A stretch of DNA of 64,000 nucleotides from Lasiosphaeris hirsuta (lineage: Eukaryota; Ascomycota; Sordariomycetes; Sordariales; Lasiosphaeriaceae): NCBI GenBank assembly GCA_030549175.1, contig JAUKUA010000005.1, forward strand, positions 1 through 64,000, written 5' to 3'. Each line of letters starts with the position of its first letter. The stretch's first letter is position 1. The notes under the pieces are model-generated. The model had not been told where the DNA came from, ran no database searches, and saw only the letters and a program-made list of their open reading frames with translations. Made by a program: the position numbers and the translations under genes. Below, piece after piece: positions 1 through 12,265 of this stretch.

Positions 1-2717
1 GATTCCCAAATCGTATTAGTGTTATTACGAATTAAGTCTTAATTAGTCCGGATAAGGTCGAGGAGGACTGCCATAGGGTCACGTAGGAGTAAAGGGCTCC
101 GGGATCTCGGACCCTAAGGTCCTAGGGGTTCCGGGGGCCTAGGTAGGCCTCCTGGTAGTCCGGGAGGACTAGGAGGTAGACTCGTACGATAGAAGTCGTC
201 GTCTAAGTCGTTATTGTTATTACTATCGTCCGGGGGGAGTAAGATACCCGTCTTAACGTAGTAGGGAGGTAAGTTTCCTCCTATGTTTTTACTTCTCATT
301 TTAACATCGGAATTTTATATATTATCAACCTATCTCCGGGCTCATGCCGAGATTTCCTAGGTAGCCCTTCTTTAGAGGTTACGGTCTAAGAGAGAGTCTT
401 TGTCTTAGTCGAAGTACCGTGTAGAGGTTGATTTTTTAGACGGTTATGACGTCCGTCATAAGGGTTTAATAGATAACATTTTTTAAGAACGTATCATAGC
501 TTTTTAGATAATTTGTTCTTTATCATAAGGTCTAACTCGTGTTAACCTTAATGTAAGTACTTCTTTAACTAGGTTGTTAGAATAAGCCTTGAGTTAATCA
601 AACAATTCTTAGTCTTTCGGAGTCTATGATACTTCCGGTTATTAAAGTACTATAAGAAAATTAAACTGGCTTTAGGCCATAGTAGACTAATAGCTAAATT
701 CCGCGTTATAGTAGTCTTATCAAGCTTACTTTTCTTCCTAAATTCGAAGAAGTTCCTTAACTTAGACAAGCTCGGCGTTTTATTCCCTAACCCTTACTTC
801 CTAGTTTCGTACTTATTATACTTACCGTAACTTTTACTTAGTAATCTCCTTATGGAGGGCTTCTATATATGTAACAACAAGATTAAGAGATTTTTCATGT
901 TAGGCTATTTAGGTAGTAAACTAAGCTAATTTTTAGTTAACTTCGATGCCGAAGGTAGTATAAGAAGCTTTTAATTTTTACCGGGTACTTTTAAAGACGT
1001 ATTAATTTGTCTTGATATATTATACTATTAACTAGTAATCGGTAACTAAGGTAATAAATGTTAAAACGAGCGAGTCGAGCCTTTTCTTATCTTCGTATGT
1101 ATTATTAACAAAGAAATAAAGTTTCTTATAAGCTTCAGTGACCTAATTATAAAGATGAATAAACTATTAAGGTAGTTTAACGAGGCTTTCGGAGCTCGAT
1201 AGGAATATAGGAAACTTCTTAATGGTTTATATTTCTATTTCGGGAGGTTCCTAAATCATAAGGTCCGTTCTAGGGAAGACTTTTGTTTCCCGACCCCAGA
1301 GTACGGCCGAATATAATATGAGATTACCGGCTATTATAAATGGTATAGCGGGTAAAAAGATATTCTTTAAATAAAAGAAAGATTATCTGTGACATAGGCT
1401 AGCCTACGAAGGTTTAGGATGTAACAACTATAAGATAAGATATCAAATAGAAAGTTAGACTATAAAGCTTTAACCTTTTCTTAACTCTTGACTTAACTAT
1501 TTAGTAAACTATCCCGATAATTACTATTGGTTTAGTTCAGAACTTTCATACGATGAACTTAGGGACTTAATCTTCGTAAGGCTTAATAAAGCTCAAGGTC
1601 CGATTTAGAGATTTAGAACAGAACGGTAAAGGAGTTAACTATCGTAATATAAAGTAGTAAAGAGTTAGGGAGAAGGAGGTTTAGGGAGATAGAATGATCT
1701 AACAGAAGATAAGATATAATACTTCGTAATTATAAGTTAGGAGAAACAGAAAGGTTCATAAGGTTATATTACCCCTTAGCTTCATTAAAGTTCAGCTGAT
1801 AATCTTTCTAGGTTTATCTAAAGAGAACTAAGGAGCTTCTTTCTCTCGAGGATCCGTCGTAGTATACCTATCTTACTTATGAAAGGCTATGTATAAGATA
1901 TAAGGATACTAAAATACCTAAAGAATCCTTCTAACTGCCCGTCGGTCCCGAATCTCCTTTCTAGCTACCCGTCTCTTACGTCTTATAAATCTGTAGCTAC
2001 ATGCTAAGTAAAGCCGGCCTATTACACGTTGGTCCATAGCCGGTATTAATACTTATCCATATAGCTTTAGTAACATGGTATCTATTGCTACAGGTATTTC
2101 TTCACGTCCTTAGTACTTACGTTAGCTACAGCGTTGTTAGGTTGATCTCCCGGTCGGCTGTCATAGCAACGGTTTCCTTCGTGACTTATACATAGGAGTC
2201 GCGGCTACTTGTTACTACTAAAGCTAGACTCCGGAGAACGTCGGGTTCTAGGTCTTCTAAAGGAATGTCAACGATAGTAGGGAGGTCTATGATTCGAAAG
2301 ACCAGCTGTAAGGTTTGGGCTGATTGTGTAGGCCCCGACTACGATACTGAGGTTAAATGGCTTGTCTATGACAAATCTGAAGTCTGATAACGTTACCTAG
2401 CGCGGGCGAGATCCGTTGTACGGCTACTTTGGCTCGTGAGTGGTTCTGGGTATTTCGTCGCGACCCGTGGGTACTTATGAGAATCCGCTGACTTGCGTGC
2501 CGGCTGAATAGGCCACAAGCCACGTGTGGGATTATATCCCGAGGTTGAGCCACGTTGTGGCCATCCTCTGTGATAGTTCCCTTATCCACGTGATCCATGA
2601 TGGATGTACGTGGGTTAATGGGTATGTGCTTCTTGTGTGTGGTTCGTGCCGCTGGTACAAGGCTTGGTCAAGGAGGTCAGTGACCCTGTTGACCTAGGTG
2701 AGCCTGCCAGTGTGACA
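1..2717 (-). mobile_element. Partial Ty3/Gypsy LTR retrotransposon, RIP-degraded (copy A)
   Basis: The first 1387 bases closely match 10881-12265 of the complete element further right, so this is the gag-side interior of a second copy whose remainder lies left of the window. It ends in a 1330-bp LTR at 1388-2717. On the minus strand the proline/asparagine-rich start of gag is still readable at about 114-299. The interior is TA-rich and carries many stops, as expected for RIP. The base composition becomes more normal in the outer third of the LTR. The right flank (CTACC) should be one target duplication, but the partner is outside the window. Confidence 0.9.
1388..2717 (-). repeat. 1330-bp LTR of Gypsy copy A
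   Basis: It begins TGTGACATAGGC and ends CCAGTGTGACA. It is exactly as long as the two LTRs of the complete element (4851-6180 and 12266-13595) and is collinear with both. About 2270-2717 is much less mutated than 1388-2000. A minus-strand ORF (2353-2598) recurs at 13270-13476 but is probably not a gene. Confidence 0.93.
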
Positions 2718-3837
2718 CTACCTTATGTTACTGTTCGACTATATAGTAAACTTACCACGTACGATAAGTAGCCGGCCTAGAGGTCTAGTACCGTATCCGG
2801 CCTAGCGTTAGAGTCGTCGTCGTCGGTGTTATCATATGACTACTCTCTATGCCCTACCTAGGAGGGAGGAAATACTTCGCTTAGGTACCGTCGACCTATG
2901 CCGATTACGATATGGCGCCACGCCGAGATGTTAATTTTCGTACTTAGTGACGTAGTAATAAATCTCTAGAGTAGGCGGCGTATCTTATTTAGGGATCAGA
3001 TCTAAAAGCGGGCTACGTCTTCGTCGAATATAGTATCGCTTCGTACGAGGCGTATATCCCATAGGTACGGGGAGACTTATGAGACGTTGTCGATGTTAGC
3101 TTAAACCGTCTGGTAAAATGATAAGATTAGCTATAGGTATCGTATGATATAGGTTCTTAGCTCCCGTGGTAAGAAGCGATAAATTATCTTAAGCTGCCTA
3201 TTAGTAGAATATGACTTGTGGTACCGTACGATGAGGGTAACTATCCGGTTTTAGATAAAGATATTTTGGGACCTTTTAAATGTCGTATTAAAATGCCGGA
3301 GACTAAGTATCTTTATCGTACGAGTAGGCTATTTACCTAATAAGTATATAGTAATAAGAAAGAGTTTCTATAGCTCGTTGATCTTTTCTAAGTACTCTTT
3401 AAAGGTTATCGTATAATAATCGAGATTAATATTACTATATAATTACTATGTCTTTAGTTTTAATACTCTTAAGATATAGTTTAGTACTTAGTTACTATGT
3501 CTCTTTATCTATTGGTTTTTTAAGTCCGTTAGGAAGAAGTAGCCGACCTAGTCCTAGGAGATGTTATCCGAGAGCTTATATCACGGAATGGGAGATATCT
3601 TATTATATAACGTATCTAGGAATATAAGGTCGGCCATTATATAACTGACCTCTTCGATAAGATAATATAACATTCCTATGAAGCTACTTATCTAAAATAT
3701 AATGTTGGAGTAGATAATTTGTTCGCCGTCGAACAAAAGCCGGCCTTCAGAAGGGGTTTATATAATGATTTTATACCCGAAGGTATAGAGGTTAAAAATC
3801 TAATTTATAAAAGTTAGCTAGTTATCAGGGTATATAA

Positions 3838-4438
3838 TAATAAGGAATCGAGAGACTTTCTTCCGTATAATATTAAATAGACCCCGTTAGTTTAAGCTAC
3901 TCTCGGCTAGTCCTAACTAGCTCTACCATATAACAAGCATCTTTACGACCTTTATTACGGTAAAAAGCTAGCCGGTATAGTTTTATAACTATACTTACCT
4001 TCTATCTTCCTATATACCTAACACTACTATAGTAGATAACAAGAGGTTATCATATATAAAGTCTAAGATACGATAGTTTAAAAGAATAAGGAAGAAGTCT
4101 AATATACTCTAGTCTAACTATTATAATACGGCCGTATTATAAGAAAAAATCTAATAGAGAAGCTAACATAAGGCCTTAAAGTAGTCCATCTACTTTACCG
4201 TCTATACTACGATAGGCTTATCATCGTCGTACTAGTTATAAACCTAGAAGATATACCCTAGTATACTCTTCTACATATTAATGTACCACTTAATTATACG
4301 ACGTTCTATACGAGGCTTAAATAGCTTACTTAGCTTTACTACCATCGTGTTTTTACGATTGATCTCAAATAACACGGCAATCCTAACCTCTTCATACAAA
4401 TATACTTTCTACACTTCTAAAATAAGTCAATATAAGCT
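3838..4438 (+). pseudogene. RIP-degraded coding sequence of unknown family
   Basis: A single plus-strand frame of about 200 codons is interrupted only by TAA/TAG codons. Legible islands include HLYDLYYGKKLAGI, VVHLLYRLYYDRLIIVVLV and HGNPNLFIQIYFLHF. Replacing each stop by Gln or Trp would give an uninterrupted protein. The absence of TGA and the survival of CpG support C-to-T change at CpA sites. It could be an old transposon protein or a host gene. No catalytic motif is recognised. Confidence 0.45.
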
Positions 4439-4845
4439 TTCTTAGGCAATAGTTAATACCTTAACGAACCTTCCTTCCCTATCATAGAGCCAGCCGTCAG
4501 TTACTCTAAGTGATATCGTACGATGGAGTTTCTCCGCTTCTAAGTCAGTAAGATAGGCTACCCAACCAATACGATTAAGCCAAAGGGACGGTACCAACTT
4601 TCTCTCGTCCTCGAGAATAATAGTCGTACAGTACTAAAGCTAGAAATATTATAACTAAAAGAGCGAAAGGAACTTATCATCATTACTAGGTTACTATACG
4701 ATCGCCGGTTACGTCGATATAGGAAGGATAACCTCGAAGAGTGTTAAGCCGTATCGACTACGGAAGAACTGTTAGTATAGAACACCCGACCTCCATAGCA
4801 TATCGTATGGTTATGCCCCTTTGACCTAGCGGCCTTTTTTATTCG

Positions 4846-4850
4846 GGTTG
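4846..4850. repeat. Left target-site duplication of the complete Gypsy element
   Basis: GGTTG directly precedes the LTR and is matched by GGTTA at 13596-13600. The single G/A difference is a transition. The pair fixes the element borders. Confidence 0.75.
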
Positions 4851-6180
4851 TGTGACATAGGCCAGCCCGCGGAGGTCTGGGGTGTAACAACCACAAGGTG
4901 AGATATCAATTGAAGAGTCAGACTGTAGAGCTTTAACCTTTTCCTAACTCTCGACTCAACCGTTTAGCGAACTACCCCGACAATTGCTATTAGTCTAGTT
5001 CAGAGCTTTCATACGACGAACTCAGAGACTTAATCTTCGCAAGGCTTAATAAAGCTCAAGGTCCGATTTAGAGGTTTAGAACAGAACGGTAAGGGAGTTA
5101 ACTGTCGTAATATAAAGTGGTAGAGAGCCAGGGAGAAGGAGGTTCAGGGAGATAGAATGATTCAACAGAGGATAAGACACAATACTTCGTAGTTACAAGT
5201 TAGGAGAAACAGAAGGGTTTACAAGGTTATATTATCCCTTAGCTTCACTTGAAGTTTAGCTAATAATCTTTCTAAGTTTGTCCAAAGAGAACTAGAGAGC
5301 TTCTTCCTCTCGAGGATCTATCGTAGTATACCTGTCCTACTTATGGAAGGCTATGTATAAGATACAAGGATACCAAAATACCTAAAGGATCCTCCTAGCC
5401 GTCCGTCGGTCCCGAATCTCCTTTCTAGCCGCCCGTCTCTCGTACCTTACAAATCCGTGGCTACAAGCTAAGTGAAGCCGGCCTATCACACGTTAGTCCA
5501 TAGGTAATATTAGTACTTATCTATACAGCTCTAGTGGCATGGTGTCCATTATTGTAGGTATTCTTTCACGTCCTTAGTACTTATGTTAGCCACAAGCCGC
5601 TAAGTCCTAAGGCTAGTGTTTGTCATAGTAACGGTTCCTTTCGTAACTTACACACGGGGGTCGTAGCTACCTGTTACTATTAAAGCTAGACTCCGGAGAA
5701 CGTCGGATTCTAGGTCTTTTAAAGAAATACTAACAATAATAGAAAGGTCTATAATTCGAAAGACTAGCTATAGAGTCTAGGCTGACTATATAAGCTTTAA
5801 CTACGATATTAAGATTAAATAGCTTGTCTATGATAAATCTAAAGTCTAATAACGTTACTTAGCGTAGGTAAGATCCGTTATACGGTTACTCTAGCTTGTA
5901 AGTAGTTCTAAACATTCCGTCGTAACCTATAAGTATTTTAGGAGAATCTATTAACTTACGTACCGGCTAAATAAGCCATAAGCTATGTGTAAGATCGTAT
6001 CCCGAGGTTAAGTTACGTTGTAGCTATCCTCTATGGTAGTTTCCTTATCTACGTGATCTATGACAGATATTTATAAGTCAATAGATATATACTTCTTATA
6101 TGTAATTTATACCGCTAGTATATAGCTTAGTTAAGAAGGTTAGTGACCCTATTAACCTAGGTAAGCTTATTAGTATAATA
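4851..6180 (-). repeat. 3' LTR (element orientation) of Gypsy copy B
   Basis: It starts TGTGACATAGGC and ends AGTATAATA, a mutated form of AGTGTGACA. Its first ~600 bp are little mutated, while the inner part is strongly TA-enriched. This is the reverse of the gradient in its partner LTR. Confidence 0.93.
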
Positions 6181-6198
6181 TTATCTCCCCTCTTAAGA
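6181..6198 (-). other. Polypurine tract of Gypsy copy B
   Basis: The minus strand reads AAGAGGGGAGATAA immediately inside the LTR. A purine run abutting the 3' LTR is the primer site for plus-strand DNA synthesis and sets the element on the minus strand. Confidence 0.75.
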
Positions 6199-6599
6199 AG
6201 ACTTACCTCGAGTCCTAGGGTTAATAACCCTAAGGTCCTTAAGCTTACGTAAATACTTAACGTAAAAGTTCCAAAGTTCTTAAATGTTAAAGAAGTACTT
6301 ATATAGTTCCTAGGTCTAATCTTTTTCTTCGGGATATCTATCCCATTTGACGAGATATTTTACTATCCTTTTTTTAATACGAGAGTTCATGATTTCCTCT
6401 ACTACGAATTCCTTAGAGTAAATATCTCCTACTTGTTCTAAGACCTAAATAAGGTCAGAGATCGGTTAAAAGCCGGTTCGAAAAGGTTCGATGAGAGAGA
6501 CGTGAAAGGTAAGATAAATTTTCTAACGTTCCGGAAGTTTAAGTTTCATAGTTACGGAAGATACTACCTTAGAGATTTTAAATAGGCCGAGTAACTTCT

Positions 6600-7420
6600 T
6601 ATCTAATTTCTTCGACGGCCTCTTAGTCTTGATATTTCTAATGTCTAATATTACTAATTACTTCTTAGTAAAGAAAGATACTTCCGTTCACTTCTTATCT
6701 ATATACTTCTTTATCCGTTCCTAAGATTTTTTAAGTGTTTCATAGAGGTTCTCGTAGACCGTAGTTATCTAGTATACTATGATTTCGCTATGTAGATTAT
6801 ATATAGATTTATTAGGTAGATTATTCACGGCCAGATAATATCTATAGTTAGTATAGAAAGGAGAGTTACTAGTAGAAGTTAATTTAGCGTTATTCCACGT
6901 AAATTCGGCTATAGGTAACAAGGTATCTTAGTTATTTATCTTATAGTTTATAAAGGCTTTGAGATAAGCCTCGATGTGTTAATTAAAACGTTCGGTCTAG
7001 CTATTTATTTCGGGGTAGAACGAGGTTAATATCCTTAGTTTAACTTTGACATATTTGAAGAAGTTATACCAGAGACCTGTATTAAACTATAAGTCCCGAT
7101 TAGAAATGATACCAGAGGGTATGTCGTGGTATTTCTAACATTCGTAGATAAAGAGAGAGATTAAGTCTTCTATCTTCTTAGTGTCATCCTTTAAAGAAAT
7201 AAAGTATGTTATCTTAGTAAAGGTGTCGACAATGACTTAGATAAAACTATATCTATTAGAAAGAGAAAGGTCTGTTATGAAGTTTATTGAGATAAGCTTC
7301 CATAGAGAATATTCTAACTTAATAAAATAAAGTAGTCCGAAAGGAAGGTAACGTCTTAGCTTGTTACTTTAACACTTATAACAGAAGTATATAAACTTAG
7401 CGACGTCCTTTTTAAGGTTT
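6600..7420 (-). pseudogene. Integrase region of Gypsy copy B (RIP-degraded)
   Basis: Minus-strand frame with many TAA/TAG stops. The zinc-binding end of the HHCC domain reads FCYKC followed by a stop and SNK (about 7360-7400). The catalytic core keeps HDIPSGIISNRDLQF (about 7095-7135), where the family has SDR, so the Asp is now Asn. SFYPEINSQTERFNQ stands where HPQTDGQTERxNQ is usual. Integrase joins the cDNA to host DNA. Loss of the acidic residue and the stops make it non-functional. Confidence 0.85.
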
Positions 7421-7789
7421 TATTAGAACATGTACTATCTAATAAGTTTAACGGTCTTATCTATACCTATGTGGCCTACTATCTTAGTATCGTATTCGGA
7501 GCGGATAATCTAGATCTTAAGTTCCTTGTTATTAGAGATCTAGATATAATTTTTCACGAATAGGATTTTATCTTCGTTAGTTACATCTTTTCTAGGAGAA
7601 ACCAGAGCTTTCTAGTAAGTCTCGTCTATAGAGATAGTAACTTTAATCTACTCGAAAAATTCTTCGTTTTATTTTAGTATTAAAATGTTATAAAGACATA
7701 CTTTTAAAAGCATAAATGTCAAGACCTCTAAATAGAAGAAGTACCCTTCATTTAAAATAGAGGTTATTAGTTAGTTTTTATCCCTCCTT

Positions 7790-9000
7790 TTAGGAAGGTA
7801 CTCTTCGTATTATGAGAAAGTATCTACCTTAGCATTCTATATACCGGGACGGAAATTAATGACGAAGTCGAAGGTAACGAGCTACTAAGCTTATCGGGCT
7901 TAGCGGTAGTTAAGAACCTTAGTAGTCTAGAAGTATTTTAGATTACGGTAGTTCGAGAAGACTTCGATATGGTATTTAGCCCCCTTAAGGTAATATCTTT
8001 AACGTTAGAAACAGTTAATTATTATTAAGAGTTCCTTGTCGTAGATCTTATAGTTAATTTCTATAGGAATTAACTTTCTAAAGTAGAAGGTTATAAGATA
8101 TATCTTACCGTCATCTTACTTCTGTGATATTATTTCCCCTAATACATAGTCTGATATGTCAGGTTCGATAATAAGTAATCTATTAAGGTCAAAATAGACT
8201 AAAACAAAGGCTTTAGTAAAGGCTTTCTTTAATACTTTAAATATTATATTTATCTAGTTATTCTATATCTAAGCTTTCTAAGTAAGGTTCGTAAAATCAG
8301 TAAGTAGCTTAGTAATACGTAAATAGCCTTTGATATAATGTCTATAGAAGTTTGTAAATCTATTAAATTACTAGACTTCTTTTATCGATTTTAGCTATTT
8401 CTATAAAAGGATATATTCTATCTTATCCTTTGATATTACAATATCTTTAGTACTAATAATATAGCTTAGGTATTTTAATTCCTTAATATCTTATATACAT
8501 TTAGTAAGGTTAATAACTAAGTTATACTTCTAAAGTCGCTTAAGGACTTTAACGATAATTTTGTCGTGTTCCGTTTTAAAACTTACATAGATAAGGAGGT
8601 TGTTAATATAGGATAAGAGGCCTTAATCGATAAAGTTTCGAAAGATATGATTTATTATATTTTAGAAGGTAATAAGAGTATTAGTAAGGCTGAAAGATAT
8701 TATGTTAAACTTGAAAAGACTGTAATAGGTTCGAAAGACTATTTTTTATTCGTAGCCTTCTTTTATTTAAATCAAGTTAAACCCTAATTTCAGATTTATT
8801 TTCGTAAAGATAATAGATTCGGCGAAGGTATCTTAGAGTTCGGTAATAAGAGGTAGTAGGTAGCGGTTTTTAATAGTTTGTTCGTTGATTCTTCGATAGT
8901 TAACTATAGGACGGAGGTTCTCCGGATTTCTTATAGCTACTTTTTCTAATGACACTTCCTTATCTATAAAGAAAATAAGCGAAAAACATAGTAATTTTGA
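7790..9000 (-). pseudogene. Reverse transcriptase / RNase H region of Gypsy copy B (RIP-degraded)
   Basis: The reverse transcriptase active site reads SYINNLLI near 8593-8613. The family motif is Y(I/L)DD, so both catalytic Asp codons show G-to-A change. Downstream, DISDYVLGEIISQKYDGK, INYKIYDKELL, and FDFVINFRPG with a stop and NAKVDTFS match the RNase H region and connection of Ty3/Gypsy elements. These islands are separated only by TAA/TAG codons. The order RT then RNase H then integrase is as expected on the minus strand. Confidence 0.88.
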
Positions 9001-9569
9001 TTTCCATATCTTACCTTCTCTAAGTATTTAGTCTAGCTATTTACGAAAGATTTTCTTTTTTAAAGGTGATATGGGATAGAAAGGTTCCTATAGAAGCTTT
9101 TCGTCTCTAATAATGTTAATCACGTAGTCCTAAGGCTAGTAGTCTGGGAGCCGTTAGGCCGCTTTAGATAATGTTAAAAGAGTAAAGATCTTAAATCTTT
9201 CGGAGATATTTAGGATATAGGAAGTTATAACATTTGTAATAGAGCTTTTATTTCTTAGGATTGTAAAGGAAGTATAGTTTTGTCAACAGTAGTTAGAACT
9301 AAAAGCTACTTTCGAGGTGTCAAGGTCCTATAGGTAGTCTGGCTAGTACTATTGTAGCTACTAATATAAAAGAAGGATATCGTATTTCGTATTAAGGAGA
9401 GAGATTTCGAACATGATACGAGAGAAATGTTCTACTTGGTACCATAGAACGATTTCTTTAGTATACTCCTTACCTGATTTAAGGTTAATGGTTCTATTAA
9501 AAGCTTCTAAAGGTTTTAAAATTGTTTTATATATATAAAAGATGTTTTATTTTCTAACAAGATCTTTAC

Positions 9570-9620
9570 TTATAACTAGGCTAGAGATACCCGGGTCTAA
9601 GAGTACTCGGACAGGGATTT
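9570..9620 (-). pseudogene. Retropepsin-like motif of Gypsy copy B
   Basis: The minus frame reads VLLDPGIS, close to the LIDSGAS active-site motif of LTR-element aspartic proteases. It sits between the zinc knuckle and the reverse transcriptase, which is the right place. The match is a few residues only. Confidence 0.5.
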
Positions 9621-10013
9621 CGTCAGTTCTGTAGTAAACAATAGTCATAGGAATAATCTTATAAGGACTATGATATAGTTTATAGTTTCGCTTAACCTTT
9701 TTATAAGAGGGTTCCTTTGTGTTATTATGGGTATGTTTCTTAGTAGAGGTTGTGGTATGTCGTGGCGTAGGTTCCGATGCCGTAGGGTTTGGGGCGTTGG
9801 TTAAAAATCCGATGTGTCTTTACTATCGGATAGTTTAATAACACAAGGGAAGAGTTTAAGATAGTCTTTTTCTGTTACTATAGAGACCTTAGCCTTTTTC
9901 GATAGTTAGGGAGAAGTATCTTTATTCTTATTCCTTCATCGTTTAGTCTTAGCTCCGGAGATCTTACTAGGTAACTTAGGAATATCTTTACTATCCTCGG
10001 TTTTTCTATTATA

Positions 10014-11180
10014 ACATTTAAGAGTGTTATAGCCTTGACATTTATAACGGTAGTATCTCTTATTTACTTTATGTTTATTAATTTCGGCTTAGTCTATCCC
10101 AGTAACAGCCTCCTTGTAAGTTTACTAATACTTCGTTTAGGTAGATACCGGGGGGTTATCCTCCTTGTCTTGTTACTTCCGCTTTGGACCTTTCTTAGGT
10201 TTTTCTTTTGCGGATGTTAGACTAGAATAAAAGCTAGAGATATTAGGTTTCTCTTAATAACTATCCCTCTTTAAATACTTCTTACTATTCGAAGTAGACT
10301 CTTCTTTTTCCTACTTAGCCTTGTGATTAATTTCGTGGTTTTTCATTTTATCCTTATGAATTAAGCTAGTAGTGACGACGGCTTCGAAGAAGTCGGCGTC
10401 GTCGGTAGAAAGATATCCCGTATATAAGTAGATTAAGTTTATAATGGTGTCAGAGATAGTATTAGTAACTAGCGATTATAAGACCTACCTACTAAGATCG
10501 ATAGTATAATTAAGCTCTTAAAACTTAGTTATATATTCGTTTATATCTCTGTTATAAGTTAGGGCCTTCATAACCTTATAGTTCTTAGCTTTTCGTACTA
10601 GGTTACGGAAACGTTTGACTATAGTAGTAACATAGTTATTTTACTAATTTACTAGGCTAAGCTTTTCGATCTAAGTCTCTCTTTTTTAATACTATTCGAG
10701 GGTAGTACCTTTGGTAAGAGTACTAACAAAACTAATCTTAGTCTTATCGTCAAGGAAGCTTCGTTCATAGACGTTAAAGTACTTTTTAATAAAGTACTAC
10801 TATATCTCAAACTCGCCTTTATCTCTTTCGTTATACTTTTTAGGTTTTACCATGATTATAACGGTACCCTAACTACAAGATTCCCAAATCGTATTAGTAT
10901 TGTTACGAATTAGGTCTTAGTTAGTACGGATAAGGTCGAGAAGGATCGCTATAAGATTACGTAGGAGTGAAGGACTTCGGAAACTTAGACCTTAAGGTCC
11001 TAGGGGTCCTAGGGGCCTTAGTAGGCCTCCTAGTAGTTTAGGAGAACTAGGAGGTAGACTCGTATAATAAAGATCGTCGTCGAAGTCGTTATTATTATTA
11101 CCGTTATCCGGAGGAGGTAACATTTTTATTTTAGTATAATAAAGAGGTAAGTTTCCTCCTATGTTTTTATTTCTTATTTT
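10014..11180 (-). pseudogene. gag region of Gypsy copy B (RIP-degraded)
   Basis: Minus strand: a Pro/Asn/Asp-rich start (11180-10990) runs into a frame with an ATG at 10853 reading MVKPKKYNERDKGEFEI and then a stop. Further along, KTKISFVSTLTKGTTLE with a stop matches the retrotransposon gag helical domain. The zinc knuckle near 10014-10055 reads YKCQGYNTLKCYN, in which expected Cys and His positions look changed to Tyr and others. Gag packages element RNA. Many TAA/TAG stops make it non-functional. Confidence 0.8.
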
Positions 11181-12265
11181 AGTATCAGAATTCTATATGT
11201 TATCTACTTACCTCCGGGCTCGTACTAAGATTTCCTAGGTAACCCTTCTTTAGAGGTTACGGTCTGAGAAGGGGTCTTCGTCTTAGTTAAAGTACCGTGT
11301 AGAGGTTGATTTTTTAGACGGTTATGATAGCTGTTATGAGGGTTTAATAGATAGGGTTTTCTATAAGTATATCATAGCTCTCTAAATGATCTGTTCTTTA
11401 TTATGAGGCCCTACCCGTGTTAACCTTAATACGAAAGCTTCTTCGACAAGGTTATTAAAGTAGGCTTTGAGCTGATCGAACAATTCTTAGTTCTTTAAGG
11501 TTCGTGATACTCTTAATTGTTAAAACGCCATAAGAGAATTAAGCTAGCTTTGGGCCGTAGTAGACTAATGACTAAATTCCATATTATAGTAGTTTTATCG
11601 AGCTTACTTTTCTTCTTAAATTCGAAGAAGTTCCTTAACTTAGACAAGCTTAGTATTTTATTCTCGGGCCTACGTTTTTTATTCTTAGGTTTATTATACT
11701 TGGCATAGCTTTTACTTAGTGATCTCCTTTCGGAGGGCCTCGGTATGTACGATAATAAGATTAAGGGATTTTTTATACTAGGCCATTTAGGTAGCGAACT
11801 GAGCTAATTTCTAGTTAACCTTAATATTAAAAGTGATATAAGAAGCTTCTAATTCTTACCGGGTACTTTTAAGGACATATTAATTTATCTTAACATGTTA
11901 TATTATTAACTAGTAATCGGTAACTAAGATAGTAAATATTAAAGTGAGCGAGTCGAGCCTTTTCTTATCTTCGTACATATTGTTGATAAAGAAGTAAAGT
12001 TCCTTATAAGCTTCTATGACCTGATTGTGAAAATGAATAAACTATTGAGGTAGTTTAACGAGGGTTTCGGAACTCGATAGGAATATAAGAAACTTCTTAA
12101 TAGTTTATATTTCTATTTCGGGAGGTTCCTAGATCATAAGGTCAGTTCCGGGGTTAGGTTCGGTTTCCCGGCTCCAAAGTACTACCAAGTATAATATAAG
12201 ATTGCCGGCTATTATAAATGAAGTGGTAGGTAAAAAAAGGTTGTTTGTAAAGAAGAAAGATTATC

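Larger units (their letters stand above)
2718..4850. other. RIP-degraded unidentified sequence between two Gypsy copies
   Basis: This TA-rich stretch has no intact ORF. From about 3838 to 4438 one plus-strand frame reads through continuously, with roughly twenty stops that are all TAA or TAG and none TGA. That is what RIP of CAA, CAG and TGG codons produces in a former coding sequence. I do not recognise the protein. The rest (2718-3837 and 4439-4850) shows nothing assignable. The complete Gypsy element is inserted at its right end. Confidence 0.5.

Noticed and set aside
2353..2598. ORF shared by LTR copies (also 13270-13476)
   Set aside because: Conserved only because the LTR ends are little mutated. 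It lies in LTR sequence, lacks any known domain and ends differently in the two copies.
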